Assembly (NCBI RefSeq): GCF_030159095.1
Contig: NZ_BRXS01000001.1
Coordinates: 310,001 to 374,000, forward strand
Length of the DNA: 64,000 nucleotides
Reading direction: 5' to 3'
Source: Roseisolibacter agri
GTDB taxonomy: Bacteria; Gemmatimonadota; Gemmatimonadetes; Gemmatimonadales; Gemmatimonadaceae
The translations under genes were made by a program, and so were the position numbers. The notes beneath the pieces were generated by a model. That model was not told where the DNA came from, made no database searches, and saw nothing but the letters and a program-made list of their open reading frames with translations. Positions within the stretch are counted from its first letter, which is position 1. Each line of letters begins with the position of its first letter. Below are positions 34,432 through 47,260 of the stretch, piece by piece.

Positions 34432-37197
34432 TCACTCCACGCGCATGGCGACGGTCGGCTCCACGCGCAGCGCGCGTCGCGTGGGGACGATGCAGGCGAG
34501 CAGGCACACCACGAGCATGAAGGCCGCGTAGGCCACGAGCATCGCGATCTGGCCGGCCGAGAGGTGACGCGGCCAGTCCCGGAACTGGTAGGTGTGCGCC
34601 AGCCCGATGGCGCCCAGGCCGATGAGGGTGGCGCCGCCCACGATGCCGAGGCCCACCTGCGTCAGCGGGCGCCGGAAGATCGCGGTCACCACGCGGCGCC
34701 GGCTCGCGCCGAGCGCGACGCGCACGCCGATCTCGCGCGTGCGCCGCGCGACCGTGAACGACAGCACCGCGTAGATGCCCGCGAGCGAGAGCAGCAGCGC
34801 GACCGCGGTCAGCACCAGCGTCGCGCGCACCCACGTCCCCAGGAGCCACAGCAGGTCGTCCGCGACCTGGTCCAGGCGCTGCGGCTCGCCGACGCGCAGC
34901 GTCGGGTCCACCGCGGTGGCCAGCCGGCGAACGCGCGGCACGAGCGCCATCGGGTCGCCCTGCGCGTGGATCACCATGTGCGGCGCGAAGCCGCTGCCCG
35001 CCGCGGCCGGCAGGTAGAGCCCGAGCGCCCGCGTCGTCTCCGCCGCGCCGATCATGCCGAGCTCCTTCACGACGCCCACGATCTCGTGCCAGGGCAGGGA
35101 GTCGGCGCCCGGGCCGTCGGGCGCGATGCTGCCGTCGGCGATCCGCACCCGCTGGCCGATCGGGTTGCGCCCCTGGAGCACCTGGTCCACGAAGCCCTGG
35201 TCCACGATCACCACCCGCGCGCCCGCGGCGACGTCCGCCGCCTGGAAGCCCCGGCCCGCGAGGATCGGCGCCTCGAGCACGTCGAAGTACGACGGATCCA
35301 CGGACGCGATCTTCGTGTAGCGCCGCGGCGGTCGCGCTGCCGGCGTGGCCGCCGCGCCCGACGCGGCGGCGATCCACGTCGGATCGTCGAGCGCGATCTG
35401 CCGATACGAGTAGTTCGTGCGCGGCAGCTGGTCCACGAAGGAGACCCCGACCACCCCCGGCTCGGCCGCGACGCGCTGGCGCAGCGTCTCGACCCGCATG
35501 GCGAATCGCGCGCGGTGCGCGGCCGCCGCCGTGTCGCCGTCCACGCCCGCGCCGGGTGCCGTCTCCATCGCGAGCGGCACCGCCAGGTACTCGTCGGCCG
35601 CGAACCCGACGTCGTACGTGCGGACGCGCTGCTGCTCCCGCACCTCCACCAGCACGAGCGCCGGGAAGGCGACGGTGACCGCGACCTGCGCGACGATCAC
35701 CGCCGTCCACACGCCGCCGAACCGCATGCCGCCGCCGCCGGTCGTGCCGGCGCGCAGGCGCGACCCGAGGCCGCGAGTGACCTTGAGCCCGGGCAGCACG
35801 CCAGCGATCGCGGCGCCGAGCACCGTGAGCAGGCAGGCGTAGAGGACCGTGCTGGGCGAGAGGCGCGGATCGAGCCAGAACGGGACGTCGTCCATGTTGG
35901 CCTGGAGGAACGGCCGCCCCCACTGGCGGAGCACGACCTGGGCGGCCGTGAGCCCCACCGCGGCCGCGACCCCGCCCAGCACGAGCGCCTCGGCGAACAG
36001 CTGCGCGACGATCCGCCGGCGGCTCGCGCCGAGGGCGCTGCGCACGATGATCTCGCTCTCGCGCGTCGCCGCGCGCGCGAACAGCAGCAGGGCCACGTTG
36101 CCGCAGGTGAGCACGAGGAGCATGAGCGCGAAGACCTGCGTCAGCGCGAGCACTCCGCCCTCCTCGGCCTGCGACATGTCCCCGAACATCTGCGCGTACG
36201 CCACGACCTGGGGCTGCAGGTGCCGGTGCGTGTCGGGCAGCTCCCTGGCCGCGCGCTGGCCGAGCGCCGCGAGCTCCGTCCGCGCCTCGTCGAGCGTCGC
36301 GCCGGGGGCGAGCCGCCCGAAGATCGTGATCGCGGGCCCGCGGCGCGGCGCGTCGTCGCGCACGTCCGGGCGGAACGGCACCCACGCGTCGTGCGCGACC
36401 GGGAAGGTGAAGCCTTCGGGCATCACGCCGACGACGGTGGCGTACGCGTCGTCGAGGCGCACCGTGCGGCCGACGATCGTGGAGTCGCCCGCGAAGCGCG
36501 TCCGCCACACCTCGTGGCCGAGGACCATCACCGTCGGCGCGTCGGCCCGCTCGTCCGCGGGGACGAGGGCGCGGCCCAGCAGCGGCGGCGTCGCGGCGAC
36601 GCGGAATCCGGAGGCGGTGATCGCCGCGACCTGTGTCGGGCGTGCCTCGCCGTCGCGCCCCGTGAGGTTGCGCGTCACGTTCGTCCACGCCCCGAGGTCG
36701 GTCACCGTGCGCATCGCCTGGCGCCAGACCACGAAGTCGTGGAGCGCGCGCGGCTCGGGGTCGTTCGCCTGCACGTCCCAGTTCCGCAGGTTCACGAGGC
36801 GGTCGCCGTCCGGGAACGGGAGCGCGGGGTTGAAGAACAGCATCACCACCTGGAAGACCATGGCGCCGGTCCAGATGGCGAACGCCATCGCGAGCCCGCC
36901 GACGATCGTCATGCCGGGATACTTCACCAGCATCCGGAGCCCGAGCTTCAGGTCGAGCGCGAGACCGCTGGGCCACGCCGGGCCGCGTCCGTCGCGCATC
37001 GCGTCCTTGTGCTGCTCGGCGATGCCGAAGGCGATGACCGCGCGCCGCCGCGCTTCCTGGGGCGTCAGCCCCTCCTCGCGCACGAGCCGGTCGGCCTCCA
37101 TCTCGAGGTGGAAGGCCATCTCGTGGTTCATGCGCTCCTCCGCCTCGCGGCGGGAGAGCAGGCGCGCGCGGGCGCGCGCGGCGTGGATCCAGCGCAT
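34432..37197 (-). CDS. MacB/FtsX-type ABC permease (duplicated, no ATPase)
   Basis: 921 residues. A cytoplasmic N-terminus (residues 1-85, with EMAFHLEMEADRLVREEG) resembles the helical piece found in permeases of the Acidobacterial duplicated orphan type. Then a membrane segment at about 93-115, a large periplasmic domain, FtsX-type helices near 370-510, a second periplasmic domain, and three helices at the end (about 785-910; VALLLSLAGIYAVLSFTVAR). Both FtsX blocks are followed by REIGVRVALGASRRRV-like turns. No ATPase is encoded here, so one from elsewhere must drive it or it works in another way. The substrate is unknown. Operon with PadR and the serine hydrolase. Confidence 0.87.
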   Translation of the reverse strand: MRWIHAARARARLLSRREAEERMNHEMAFHLEMEADRLVREEGLTPQEARRRAVIAFGIAEQHKDAMRDGRGPAWPSGLALDLKLGLRMLVKYPGMTIVGGLAMAFAIWTGAMVFQVVMLFFNPALPFPDGDRLVNLRNWDVQANDPEPRALHDFVVWRQAMRTVTDLGAWTNVTRNLTGRDGEARPTQVAAITASGFRVAATPPLLGRALVPADERADAPTVMVLGHEVWRTRFAGDSTIVGRTVRLDDAYATVVGVMPEGFTFPVAHDAWVPFRPDVRDDAPRRGPAITIFGRLAPGATLDEARTELAALGQRAARELPDTHRHLQPQVVAYAQMFGDMSQAEEGGVLALTQVFALMLLVLTCGNVALLLFARAATRESEIIVRSALGASRRRIVAQLFAEALVLGGVAAAVGLTAAQVVLRQWGRPFLQANMDDVPFWLDPRLSPSTVLYACLLTVLGAAIAGVLPGLKVTRGLGSRLRAGTTGGGGMRFGGVWTAVIVAQVAVTVAFPALVLVEVREQQRVRTYDVGFAADEYLAVPLAMETAPGAGVDGDTAAAAHRARFAMRVETLRQRVAAEPGVVGVSFVDQLPRTNYSYRQIALDDPTWIAAASGAAATPAARPPRRYTKIASVDPSYFDVLEAPILAGRGFQAADVAAGARVVIVDQGFVDQVLQGRNPIGQRVRIADGSIAPDGPGADSLPWHEIVGVVKELGMIGAAETTRALGLYLPAAAGSGFAPHMVIHAQGDPMALVPRVRRLATAVDPTLRVGEPQRLDQVADDLLWLLGTWVRATLVLTAVALLLSLAGIYAVLSFTVARRTREIGVRVALGASRRRVVTAIFRRPLTQVGLGIVGGATLIGLGAIGLAHTYQFRDWPRHLSAGQIAMLVAYAAFMLVVCLLACIVPTRRALRVEPTVAMRVE

Positions 37198-37230
37198 GCA
37201 GCGACTCCGGATGGGAGCGGGTGGGGTCTT

Positions 37231-37246
37231 CTGTCGATGTCTAGAG
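37231..37246. promoter_or_regulatory. PadR operator candidate A
   Basis: CTGTCGATGTCTAGAG fits the consensus CT(C/G)T(A/C)G-(A/C)TGT-CNAGAG seen in the two sites upstream of padR. It lies 34 bases upstream of the permease start at 37197. Confidence 0.6.
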
Positions 37247-37302
37247 GAGTACGGGGGCCGCCCGCGCGAGGATTCAGCAGGGGAGGCGGCCGCGGCCCGC
37301 GC

Positions 37303-37638
37303 TCAGCTCGTGCGGAGGACGGCCTCGAGGCCGGCGGCGAAGCGGCGCCAGCTCTCCAGCTCCGCGCCCAGCGCGCGGCGGCCGGCGGCGGTCAGGCGGT
37401 AGTAGCGCGCGCGGCGGTTGTTGTCGGTCGTGCCCCACGCGCTGTCGATCAGCCCGTCCTTCTCCAGCCGCTGCAGCGCGGGATAGAGCGAGCCCTGGTT
37501 GACCTCGAGCACGCCGTCGGAGATCTGCTGCACGCGCTGGCCGATCCCCCAGCCGTGCATCGGCTGGAGCGAGAGCGTCTTGAGCACCAGCAGGTCGAGC
37601 GAGCCGCGGAGGGCATCGGTCTGCGGATGTGGCGGCAC
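37303..37638 (-). CDS. PadR-family transcriptional repressor
   Basis: 111 residues with a winged helix: SLDLLVLKTLSLQPMHGWGIGQ, then QGSLYPALQRLEKDGLIDSAW (recognition and wing region) and NNRRARYYRLTAAGRRAL, then a dimerisation helix. PadR members of this short type repress their own operon and the linked MacB/FtsX permease. Sites A and B support that: A lies before the permease and B1/B2 before padR. It is read on the minus strand toward the permease, 105 bases before it. Confidence 0.92.
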   Translation of the reverse strand: MPPHPQTDALRGSLDLLVLKTLSLQPMHGWGIGQRVQQISDGVLEVNQGSLYPALQRLEKDGLIDSAWGTTDNNRRARYYRLTAAGRRALGAELESWRRFAAGLEAVLRTS

Positions 37639-37660
37639 GGGCGGCTCCGGTGGGATGTTC

Positions 37661-37708
37661 CTCTCGCTGTCGAGAGAGGATGCGGCGCGCTCCTCTAGCT
37701 GTCAAGAG
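37661..37708. promoter_or_regulatory. PadR operator candidates B1 and B2
   Basis: B1 CTCTCGCTGTCGAGAG (37661-37676) and B2 CTCTAGCTGTCAAGAG (37693-37708) are two copies of one near-palindrome, centres 32 bases apart (three helical turns). B1 is 23 bases upstream of the padR start. B2 also lies upstream of the divergent gene at 37811. Confidence 0.65.
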
Positions 37709-37810
37709 ATGAGGGCCCGCGCGGCAGCCATCGTCGCTCGCGCGCCGGCGCGCGGCTGGCGACCCTTCTCCGGTGCGCGTGCGCACGCCCTCCCCGACCC
37801 ACGACCTCCC

Positions 37811-38200
37811 ATGAAGCTCCGCATCAAGGGCAACAGCATCCGCCTGCGCCTCTCGCGCCCCGACGTCGCGCGCCTCGCACGCGACGGCCGGGTGGAGGAG
37901 ACGACCGCCTTCGGCGTGCGGCGCGAGGACGCGCTCGCGTACGCCGTCGAGTCGTCGCCCACCATCACCGACGTCGCGGCGCGGCTGGCGTCGGGCCGCA
38001 TCACCGTCGTGCTGCCCGAGGCGCTCGCGCGCGAGTGGGCGTCGACCGATCGCGTGGGCATCGCCGCCGAGCAGCGGGGCGTCGGCCCCGATGGCGCGGG
38101 CGTGCTGCAGATCCTGATCGAGAAGGACTTCGCGTGCCTCGACCGCCGGGACGAGGACGCGGACGCGTTCGCGAATCCGGCCGCCACGCGCGCCTGCTGA
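37811..38200 (+). CDS. DUF7009-like protein
   Basis: 129 residues. The N-terminus MKLRIKGNSIRLRLSRPDVA and RVEETTAFG look like the small uncharacterised family often labelled DUF7009. Strands alternate with helices (TDVAARLASGRITVVLPEAL, VLQILIEKDFACLDRRDE). Cytoplasmic, no signal peptide. Function not known. It is divergent from padR and may share its regulatory region. Confidence 0.72.
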   Translation: MKLRIKGNSIRLRLSRPDVARLARDGRVEETTAFGVRREDALAYAVESSPTITDVAARLASGRITVVLPEALAREWASTDRVGIAAEQRGVGPDGAGVLQILIEKDFACLDRRDEDADAFANPAATRAC

Positions 38201-38406
38201 GCGACGCGCACGCACGCGACGCGCGCACGACACGCGCACGACGGGCACGTCGCGCGTTCTGCGTCCGTTCCGACGCCACAGCACGGACCGACATCACGTC
38301 TGTCGGAGCCGGCGCCCGCGAGGTAGCCTCCGCGAGGTCATGGATCGCCCGGTCGCGCGGCGCGCCACCGGGTCGGACGCAGGGCAGCGGGCAGCGGGGG
38401 GGACGA

Positions 38407-40287
38407 GTGAGCGACGGAGCGCGGGACTGGGCCCAGCTTCTCTCGGACGCGACGTCGGAGGGGGTGCTGATCCACGAGGACGGGCGCGTGCTGCGCGTCA
38501 ACGCGGCGCTCGCGGACATGCTCCGGTGCGCGCCCGAGGACCTGGCGGGGCAGCCGGGCGCGGACTTCGCGGTGCCGGAGGATCGCGCGCGCCTGTTCCA
38601 GCACATGGCCGCCGGCGCCGACGGCCCGCTCGTCGGCAACGCGCTGCGCGCCGACGGCACGACGTTCCCGTGCGAGATCCGCGGCCGCACGGTGCGCGTC
38701 GACGATCGCGTGCTTCGCGTGGTGCTCGTGCGCGACGTGTCGGACCGCGTCGCGATGGAGGCGGAGCTGCGGCGGCGCGAGCGCGAGCTCGCGTCGCTCG
38801 CCGAGCACTCGCCGGACGTCATCACGCGCTACGACCGCGAGCATCGCGCGCGCTTCATGAGCCGCGCGGTCGAGCGCGCGACGGGCATCCCCGCGGAGTG
38901 GTTCGTCGGTCGCACGCTCGGCGAGTGGGGCTTCCCGTCGGAGCTCGTCGCGCGCTGGGAGACGATCAACGACCGCGTGTTCGCGACGGGCGCGCCCGAG
39001 GAGGCCGAGTTCGAGTTCGTGGGGCCCGACGGCGAGACGCGGCACTACCACACGCGCGTGGTGCCCGAGCGGAACGAGGCGGGCGACGTCGAGCACGTGC
39101 TCACGACGACGCGCGACGTCACCGATCGGCGCGCGCTCGAGTCGCGCCTGCGGCAGACGCACAAGATGGAAGCGCTCGGCCAGCTCGCCGGCGGGGTCGC
39201 GCACGACTTCAACAACATCCTCACCGCCATCCTCGGCTACGCGCAGCTCGTGCAGCTGGAGCTGCCGGCCGACACGCCGCTGCGCGGCGACGTGGACGAG
39301 ATCGTGCGCGCGGCGGAGCGCGGCGCGGGCGTGACGCGCCAGCTCCTCGCCTTCAGTCGCCGGCAGGCGCTCGAGACGGAGGTGCTCGATCTCGCGGCCG
39401 TCGTGCGCGCGCTCGGGTCCATGCTCCGCCAGCTGCTGCCGCGGACGATCGAGCTGCGGCTCCCGCCGGTGGAGGTCGACGCGCCGGTCCGCGCGTCGCG
39501 CGCGCAGCTCGAGCAGGTCGTCATGAACCTCGTGCTGAACGCGCGCGACGCGATGCCGTCGGGAGGCACGCTCGTGCTGGACGTCGGCGTCGTGCGCGAC
39601 GCGACGGGCCCGCAGGCGACGCTCGTGGTGCGCGACACCGGACACGGGATGTCGCCCGAGGTGCGCTCGCGCGCGTTCGAGCCGTTCTTCACGACGAAGC
39701 GGAAGGAGCACGGCAGCGGGCTGGGACTCGCGATGGCGTATGGCCTCGTGCGGCAGTTCGGCGGCGAGATCGATCTCGACTCGACCGAGGGCAGAGGCAC
39801 CGCGGTGACGGTGACGCTTCCGCTCGCGGCGCCCGCCACCGCGGCGGCCGACGCATCGCCGAGCGCGTCGCGGTCCGGCCGCCGCGGACGGATCCTGCTC
39901 GTCGAGGACGAGGCGCCGATCCGGGCGATGGCGCGGCGGATGCTCGAGCTGGCGGGCTACGAGGTGCAGGAGGCGCCGCACGGCGCGGCGGCCGTCGCCG
40001 CGCTGCGCGCGGGCGCCCCCGTGGACCTCGTGCTGACCGACGCGGCGATGCCGGAGCTCGGCGGCGTGGAGCTCGCGAGCGAGGCGGTCGCGCTGCGCCC
40101 CGGGCTCCCGGTGCTCCTCATGTCCGGCTACGCGGAGCTCTCGGGCGCCTCGGTGAGCGGGAGCGGCGCGGTGGTCGGGGCGCCGGGCTGCGCGGGCTTC
40201 ATCCAGAAGCCGTTCACGACCGAGCGCCTGCTCTCGGTCGTCGCCGACACGCTGGCGCGCGGCGCGCGGGCCGCCGCGAGCGGGTGA
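38407..40287 (+). CDS. Soluble hybrid sensor histidine kinase (PAS-PAS-kinase-receiver)
   Basis: 626 residues, GTG 38407. Two PAS domains (about 10-115, [19 protein letters not shown]; and 130-240, [18 protein letters not shown]), HisKA with [15 protein letters not shown] and phosphoacceptor H266, HATPase ([29 protein letters not shown]), then a receiver 495-615 with LLVEDEA, phosphoacceptor D545 and lysine in IQKPF. No membrane segment, so it senses a cytoplasmic cue. Its core is closer to the membrane-bound hybrid at 4896 (HDFNN family) than to the kinases at 41727 and 45497. No output domain. Upstream GTG/ATG starts exist but add low-quality residues. Confidence 0.92.
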   Translation: MSDGARDWAQLLSDATSEGVLIHEDGRVLRVNAALADMLRCAPEDLAGQPGADFAVPEDRARLFQHMAAGADGPLVGNALRADGTTFPCEIRGRTVRVDDRVLRVVLVRDVSDRVAMEAELRRRERELASLAEHSPDVITRYDREHRARFMSRAVERATGIPAEWFVGRTLGEWGFPSELVARWETINDRVFATGAPEEAEFEFVGPDGETRHYHTRVVPERNEAGDVEHVLTTTRDVTDRRALESRLRQTHKMEALGQLAGGVAHDFNNILTAILGYAQLVQLELPADTPLRGDVDEIVRAAERGAGVTRQLLAFSRRQALETEVLDLAAVVRALGSMLRQLLPRTIELRLPPVEVDAPVRASRAQLEQVVMNLVLNARDAMPSGGTLVLDVGVVRDATGPQATLVVRDTGHGMSPEVRSRAFEPFFTTKRKEHGSGLGLAMAYGLVRQFGGEIDLDSTEGRGTAVTVTLPLAAPATAAADASPSASRSGRRGRILLVEDEAPIRAMARRMLELAGYEVQEAPHGAAAVAALRAGAPVDLVLTDAAMPELGGVELASEAVALRPGLPVLLMSGYAELSGASVSGSGAVVGAPGCAGFIQKPFTTERLLSVVADTLARGARAAASG

Positions 40288-40320
40288 GACGCGAGCGGGT
40301 GAGGCGCGAGGCGCCCGCGG

Positions 40321-41553
40321 TCACCGTCGCGGCTCGAACGTCGGCGCGGCCTCGTCGCGGAGCACCAGCACGCCGTCGAACGCCGCCGCCCAGTCGCCCG
40401 TCGCGACCTTCCCGAAGAGCCGTGACGGCGCGGCGCCCAGCGCGCGGAGCCTCGCGCGGTCGAGGTAGGTCCACGCGGCGGTGTCGCCGGCCGCTCGCGC
40501 GAGCGCCCGCGCCTCCAGCGCGTCCGCCGGCACCGCGTCCATCGCCTGGCTCGGCCGTCCAGCGCGCGCCCACTGCCCCCGCAGTGCCGTGAAGCCGATG
40601 ACGGCCATCCGGTCGCGCATCCGCTCGGCCAGCCGCTCGCCCATCGGCGGCACGCCGCCGGGGCGCACGGGAGGGGTGCCGGCGGAGCGCGCCGCGTGCA
40701 CGGTCGCCGTCCAGACGACGATCCTCGCGTCCTTCGGCAGCCGCGCCGACCACCACGCGACGTTCCGCGCCATGGCGAGGTCGCGGTCGGGTGCCTCGCC
40801 GCGCTCGCGCGCGGCGTAGCCGGCGAGGTCGTCGAGCATCGCCTCGTCCGGCGTCCGGCTGGGGCCCGGCGTGCGGTCGGCCGCCAGGCGCGTGCACTCC
40901 GCGAGGCGCGCGTGCTCCGGGCCGTCGTACCGATGCGTCGCGTCGTAGCTCCACTCGACGTGGCGCGCCACCACGTCGCGGCACTCGGCCGCTCGTGCGG
41001 GCGGCACCGCGGCGCCCACCAGCCCGGGCAGCGTCGCGCGGGCGTACGCCGCCGTCATGCCGATCGGCTGGTCGTCGATCCCGCCGACGGACACGCGGCC
41101 GGTCACCGCCTGCCGTACGAGCCAGCGGCGGAATCCTCCGAGCTCGCGCGTCCACCACATCCCGCCGATCGCGCGGGCGAGCGCGAGCTCCAGCGAGTCG
41201 GTCGGGGCGCGGGCGGCCATCGCGCGCTCGAGGCCGAAGAAGTCGTAGCTCCCCGCCTCGAACAGCACCGCGCGGAAGCCGCAGCGCGACACGAGGCGCT
41301 CGACGATGCGCGCCTTGACGCCGAAGCCGCGCGCGTGCCCGTGGTCCGGCAGCTCGCCGAGGAGGACGACGCGCCGGTCGCACACGGCGTCGGCGACGCG
41401 CGCGGCCGCCTGCGCCTCGACGGAATCGGTGGTCGGTGCGGCGGGCTGCGCGCCGGCCGCGGAGGCGACGAGCGTCAGGCCGACGAGCAGCAGCGCGCCG
41501 GTCGCGACGAGCATCGCCGGGACGCGCCGGCGCCGGAACGGGTGAGGGGGCAT
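40321..41553 (-). CDS. Secreted erythromycin-esterase-like protein
   Basis: 410 residues, N-terminal signal peptide (LVATGALLLVGLTLVASAAGA). The fold marks of the erythromycin esterase/ChaN-Tiki group are VVLLGELPDHGHARGF at about 60, KARIVERLVSRCGF, VLFEAGSYDFFGLERAM, the GIDDQPIG turn, MARNVAWW and VVWTATVHAAR near 290. In true esterases the first motif is GE(A/S)THG; here it is GELPDHGHA, so the activity may differ. Secretion also speaks against drug resistance. It converges on the hybrid kinase and is divergent from the kinase at 41727. Confidence 0.78.
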   Translation of the reverse strand: MPPHPFRRRRVPAMLVATGALLLVGLTLVASAAGAQPAAPTTDSVEAQAAARVADAVCDRRVVLLGELPDHGHARGFGVKARIVERLVSRCGFRAVLFEAGSYDFFGLERAMAARAPTDSLELALARAIGGMWWTRELGGFRRWLVRQAVTGRVSVGGIDDQPIGMTAAYARATLPGLVGAAVPPARAAECRDVVARHVEWSYDATHRYDGPEHARLAECTRLAADRTPGPSRTPDEAMLDDLAGYAARERGEAPDRDLAMARNVAWWSARLPKDARIVVWTATVHAARSAGTPPVRPGGVPPMGERLAERMRDRMAVIGFTALRGQWARAGRPSQAMDAVPADALEARALARAAGDTAAWTYLDRARLRALGAAPSRLFGKVATGDWAAAFDGVLVLRDEAAPTFEPRR

Positions 41554-41726
41554 GGCCTCAACGGTATGCCGTCCCGATGAGTTCGGCGTGGGACATCCGA
41601 CCCATGTCGCGCCGCTGTCCCGGGGCGGGTTCCCGGAGGACGCTGCCATCAGGGTATGTTTCCGCGCTCGTCCCCCGCGCGCGCTGCGCCGGCCGTCGAA
41701 TCGTGACTTCGGGATACTCGTCCCGC

Positions 41727-44150
<2,424 letters not shown>

Positions 44151-44175
44151 CAGGCGCGGCGGCCCGGCGCCGCCA

Positions 44176-44226
44176 TTGACAGGCCGTCGCGGACGCGTAC
44201 CTTGGCTGATGTATCGAGGGTCGATA
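44176..44226 (+). promoter_or_regulatory. Promoter with PadR operator before the second padR
   Basis: TTGACA (44176-44181), 16-base spacer, TACCTT (44198-44203). Directly downstream, at the expected start of transcription, is TATCGAGGGTCGATA (44212-44226), a perfect 6-3-6 palindrome with further TATATCG behind it. This is a typical layout for repression by the PadR protein encoded at 44270. Confidence 0.65.
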
Positions 44227-44269
44227 TATCGGACGACGTCACAGCGCGACCGCGCGATGGAGGCGCACG

Positions 44270-44644
44270 ATGGCCAGCGACGAGGCGACGGGGCGGACGC
44301 CGGAGGCGCACGGGCCGCTCCCCCCGGCGACGTTCCAGATCCTGCTCGCGCTCGTGGACGGGGAGCGCCACGGCTACGCGATCATGAAGGAGGTCGCCGA
44401 GCGGAGCGCGGGCGCCGTGCGCCTGGGGCCGGGGACGCTGTACGGCACGCTCAAGCGGCTGCTGGACGCCGGCATGGTGGCGGAGTCCGGGGAGCGGCCC
44501 GACCCCGGACTGGGCGACGAGCGGCGACGCTACTACCGCATCACGCCGTTCGGGCTCGCGGTCGTGCGCGCGGACGCGCGGCGGATGGAGCGCATGGTGG
44601 AGGCCGCGCGCCAGAAGCGCCTCATCGGGCTGGAGCCGGCATGA
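44270..44644 (+). CDS. PadR-family transcriptional repressor
   Basis: 124 residues. Winged helix: FQILLALVDGERHGYAIMKE, GAVRLGPGTLYGTLKRLLDA, ERRRYYRITPFGLAVV, then a dimerisation helix (DARRMERMVEAARQKR). The RLGPGTLYGTL motif is typical of PadR-s1 proteins. It probably binds the palindrome at 44212. Its stop codon overlaps the start of the next gene (ATGA), so the two are translated together. Confidence 0.92.
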   Translation: MASDEATGRTPEAHGPLPPATFQILLALVDGERHGYAIMKEVAERSAGAVRLGPGTLYGTLKRLLDAGMVAESGERPDPGLGDERRRYYRITPFGLAVVRADARRMERMVEAARQKRLIGLEPA

Positions 44645-45288
44645 GCAGGGCCGAGCGAGCGTACCGGCTGCTGCTGCGCAGCTACCCGCGGGCGTTCCGC
44701 GCGGCGTACGACAGCGAGATGCTGCTGCTCTTCCGCGACCAGCGGCGCGATCCGGCCGCGCGCGGCTTCCGCTTCTGGCGCGCGATCCTGTGGGACGTCG
44801 CGCGCAGCGCGCCGCTGCTGCGGCTCGAGGCGCTGCGCGCCCGGTGGCGCGCGTGGATGGACGGATCGTGGGACGGCGGCGGCGCACACTTTCATCCCCA
44901 GGGAGGCTCCATGCGCGCGAGGCGAGCGACGGCGATGCTGGCGGTGCTGGGCGGCGTGTTCCAGCTGGTGAACACGGGCGTCGACGGCTGGGGCGGACGG
45001 GCCACGGGGCTCGGCGGCGACTGGGTGCTCGCGCTCGGGCTCAGCGCGGTGATGGGGGCGCTGCTGCTGTCCGCGGGCGTCGCGCTGCTGCGCGGCGGGC
45101 CAGGGGCGACGCGGCTCGTGCGCGGCGCCGCGCTCGCGTGCCTCGCGCTGATCGCCGTGCTGCAGGTCGTCTTCCCCTTCATGTCGATCTTCTCGCGGCT
45201 CCTCGGCGTCGCGATCCCGGTCGCGCTGCTGGTGGCGCTCCATTCGAGTGGAGGGCGCCGCGACCTGTCGGCGTCGACGCCGGCATGA
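44641..45288 (+). CDS. PadR-linked membrane protein
   Basis: 215 residues. The first 60 residues (YRLLLRSYPRAFRAAYDSEM, LLFRDQRRDP) match the cytoplasmic N-terminus of proteins encoded beside PadR in this phylum. After a linker, residues 90-205 hold four membrane segments (AMLAVLGGVFQLVNTGV, WVLALGLSAVMGALLLSAG, GAALACLALIAVLQVVFPF, LLGVAIPVALLVALH). No known function; usually linked to duplicated permeases, but none is here. Coupled to padR by a 4-base overlap. Confidence 0.75.
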   Translation: MSRAERAYRLLLRSYPRAFRAAYDSEMLLLFRDQRRDPAARGFRFWRAILWDVARSAPLLRLEALRARWRAWMDGSWDGGGAHFHPQGGSMRARRATAMLAVLGGVFQLVNTGVDGWGGRATGLGGDWVLALGLSAVMGALLLSAGVALLRGGPGATRLVRGAALACLALIAVLQVVFPFMSIFSRLLGVAIPVALLVALHSSGGRRDLSASTPA

Positions 45289-45496
45289 GCGGCGCACGCG
45301 CGTGCGCCGCGTCGCTGCCACGCTGCTGATCGCCGGGGTGGCCGCCGCGCCTGCGATCCCCGTGACACGCGCGGGGATCCGCGCTCCGCGCATGGCTCGA
45401 CGCGGTGAACGGCGGCGACGCGGCGCGCTGACGACGGCGCTGCGGCTCCCCGACGAGCGTCGGCGTCCGTGACGCCGCCCGACGGCGATCGGGGCG

Positions 45497-46990
<1,494 letters not shown>

Positions 46991-47260
46991 GACGGACGGT
47001 CACTGCGGGGCCGGGCCCTGGCGGATCGGCCGAACGAATGGCCCGCGGTCGTCGCAACTTCAAGGCCGACACCGGTCGCCCGCGATCGCCCGGTGCGCGG
47101 CTCCCGCTTCACAGCATTGTCATGAGCCGCGGCGTGTAGCCCCCATCCGTGCCTGCCGACACTGGACGGCGATGGCGTCCCGTCCGGTGGCGTACGCTCC
47201 GGCGGGCAGCAACGAATCCATGGTTGAAGCGACGAGCTTCAGGGGCAAGCGGAGGGGGAG

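Noticed and set aside
40321-41553. Macrolide resistance gene
   Set aside because: Only the fold of erythromycin esterase is seen; the first active-site motif differs and the protein is secreted, so resistance is not supported.
45302-45472. 56-codon frame with a signal-peptide-like start after the PadR cassette
   Set aside because: GTG start inside the end of the membrane protein gene, Arg-rich without domain, no ribosome-binding site. Possibly a gene relic, but not supported.
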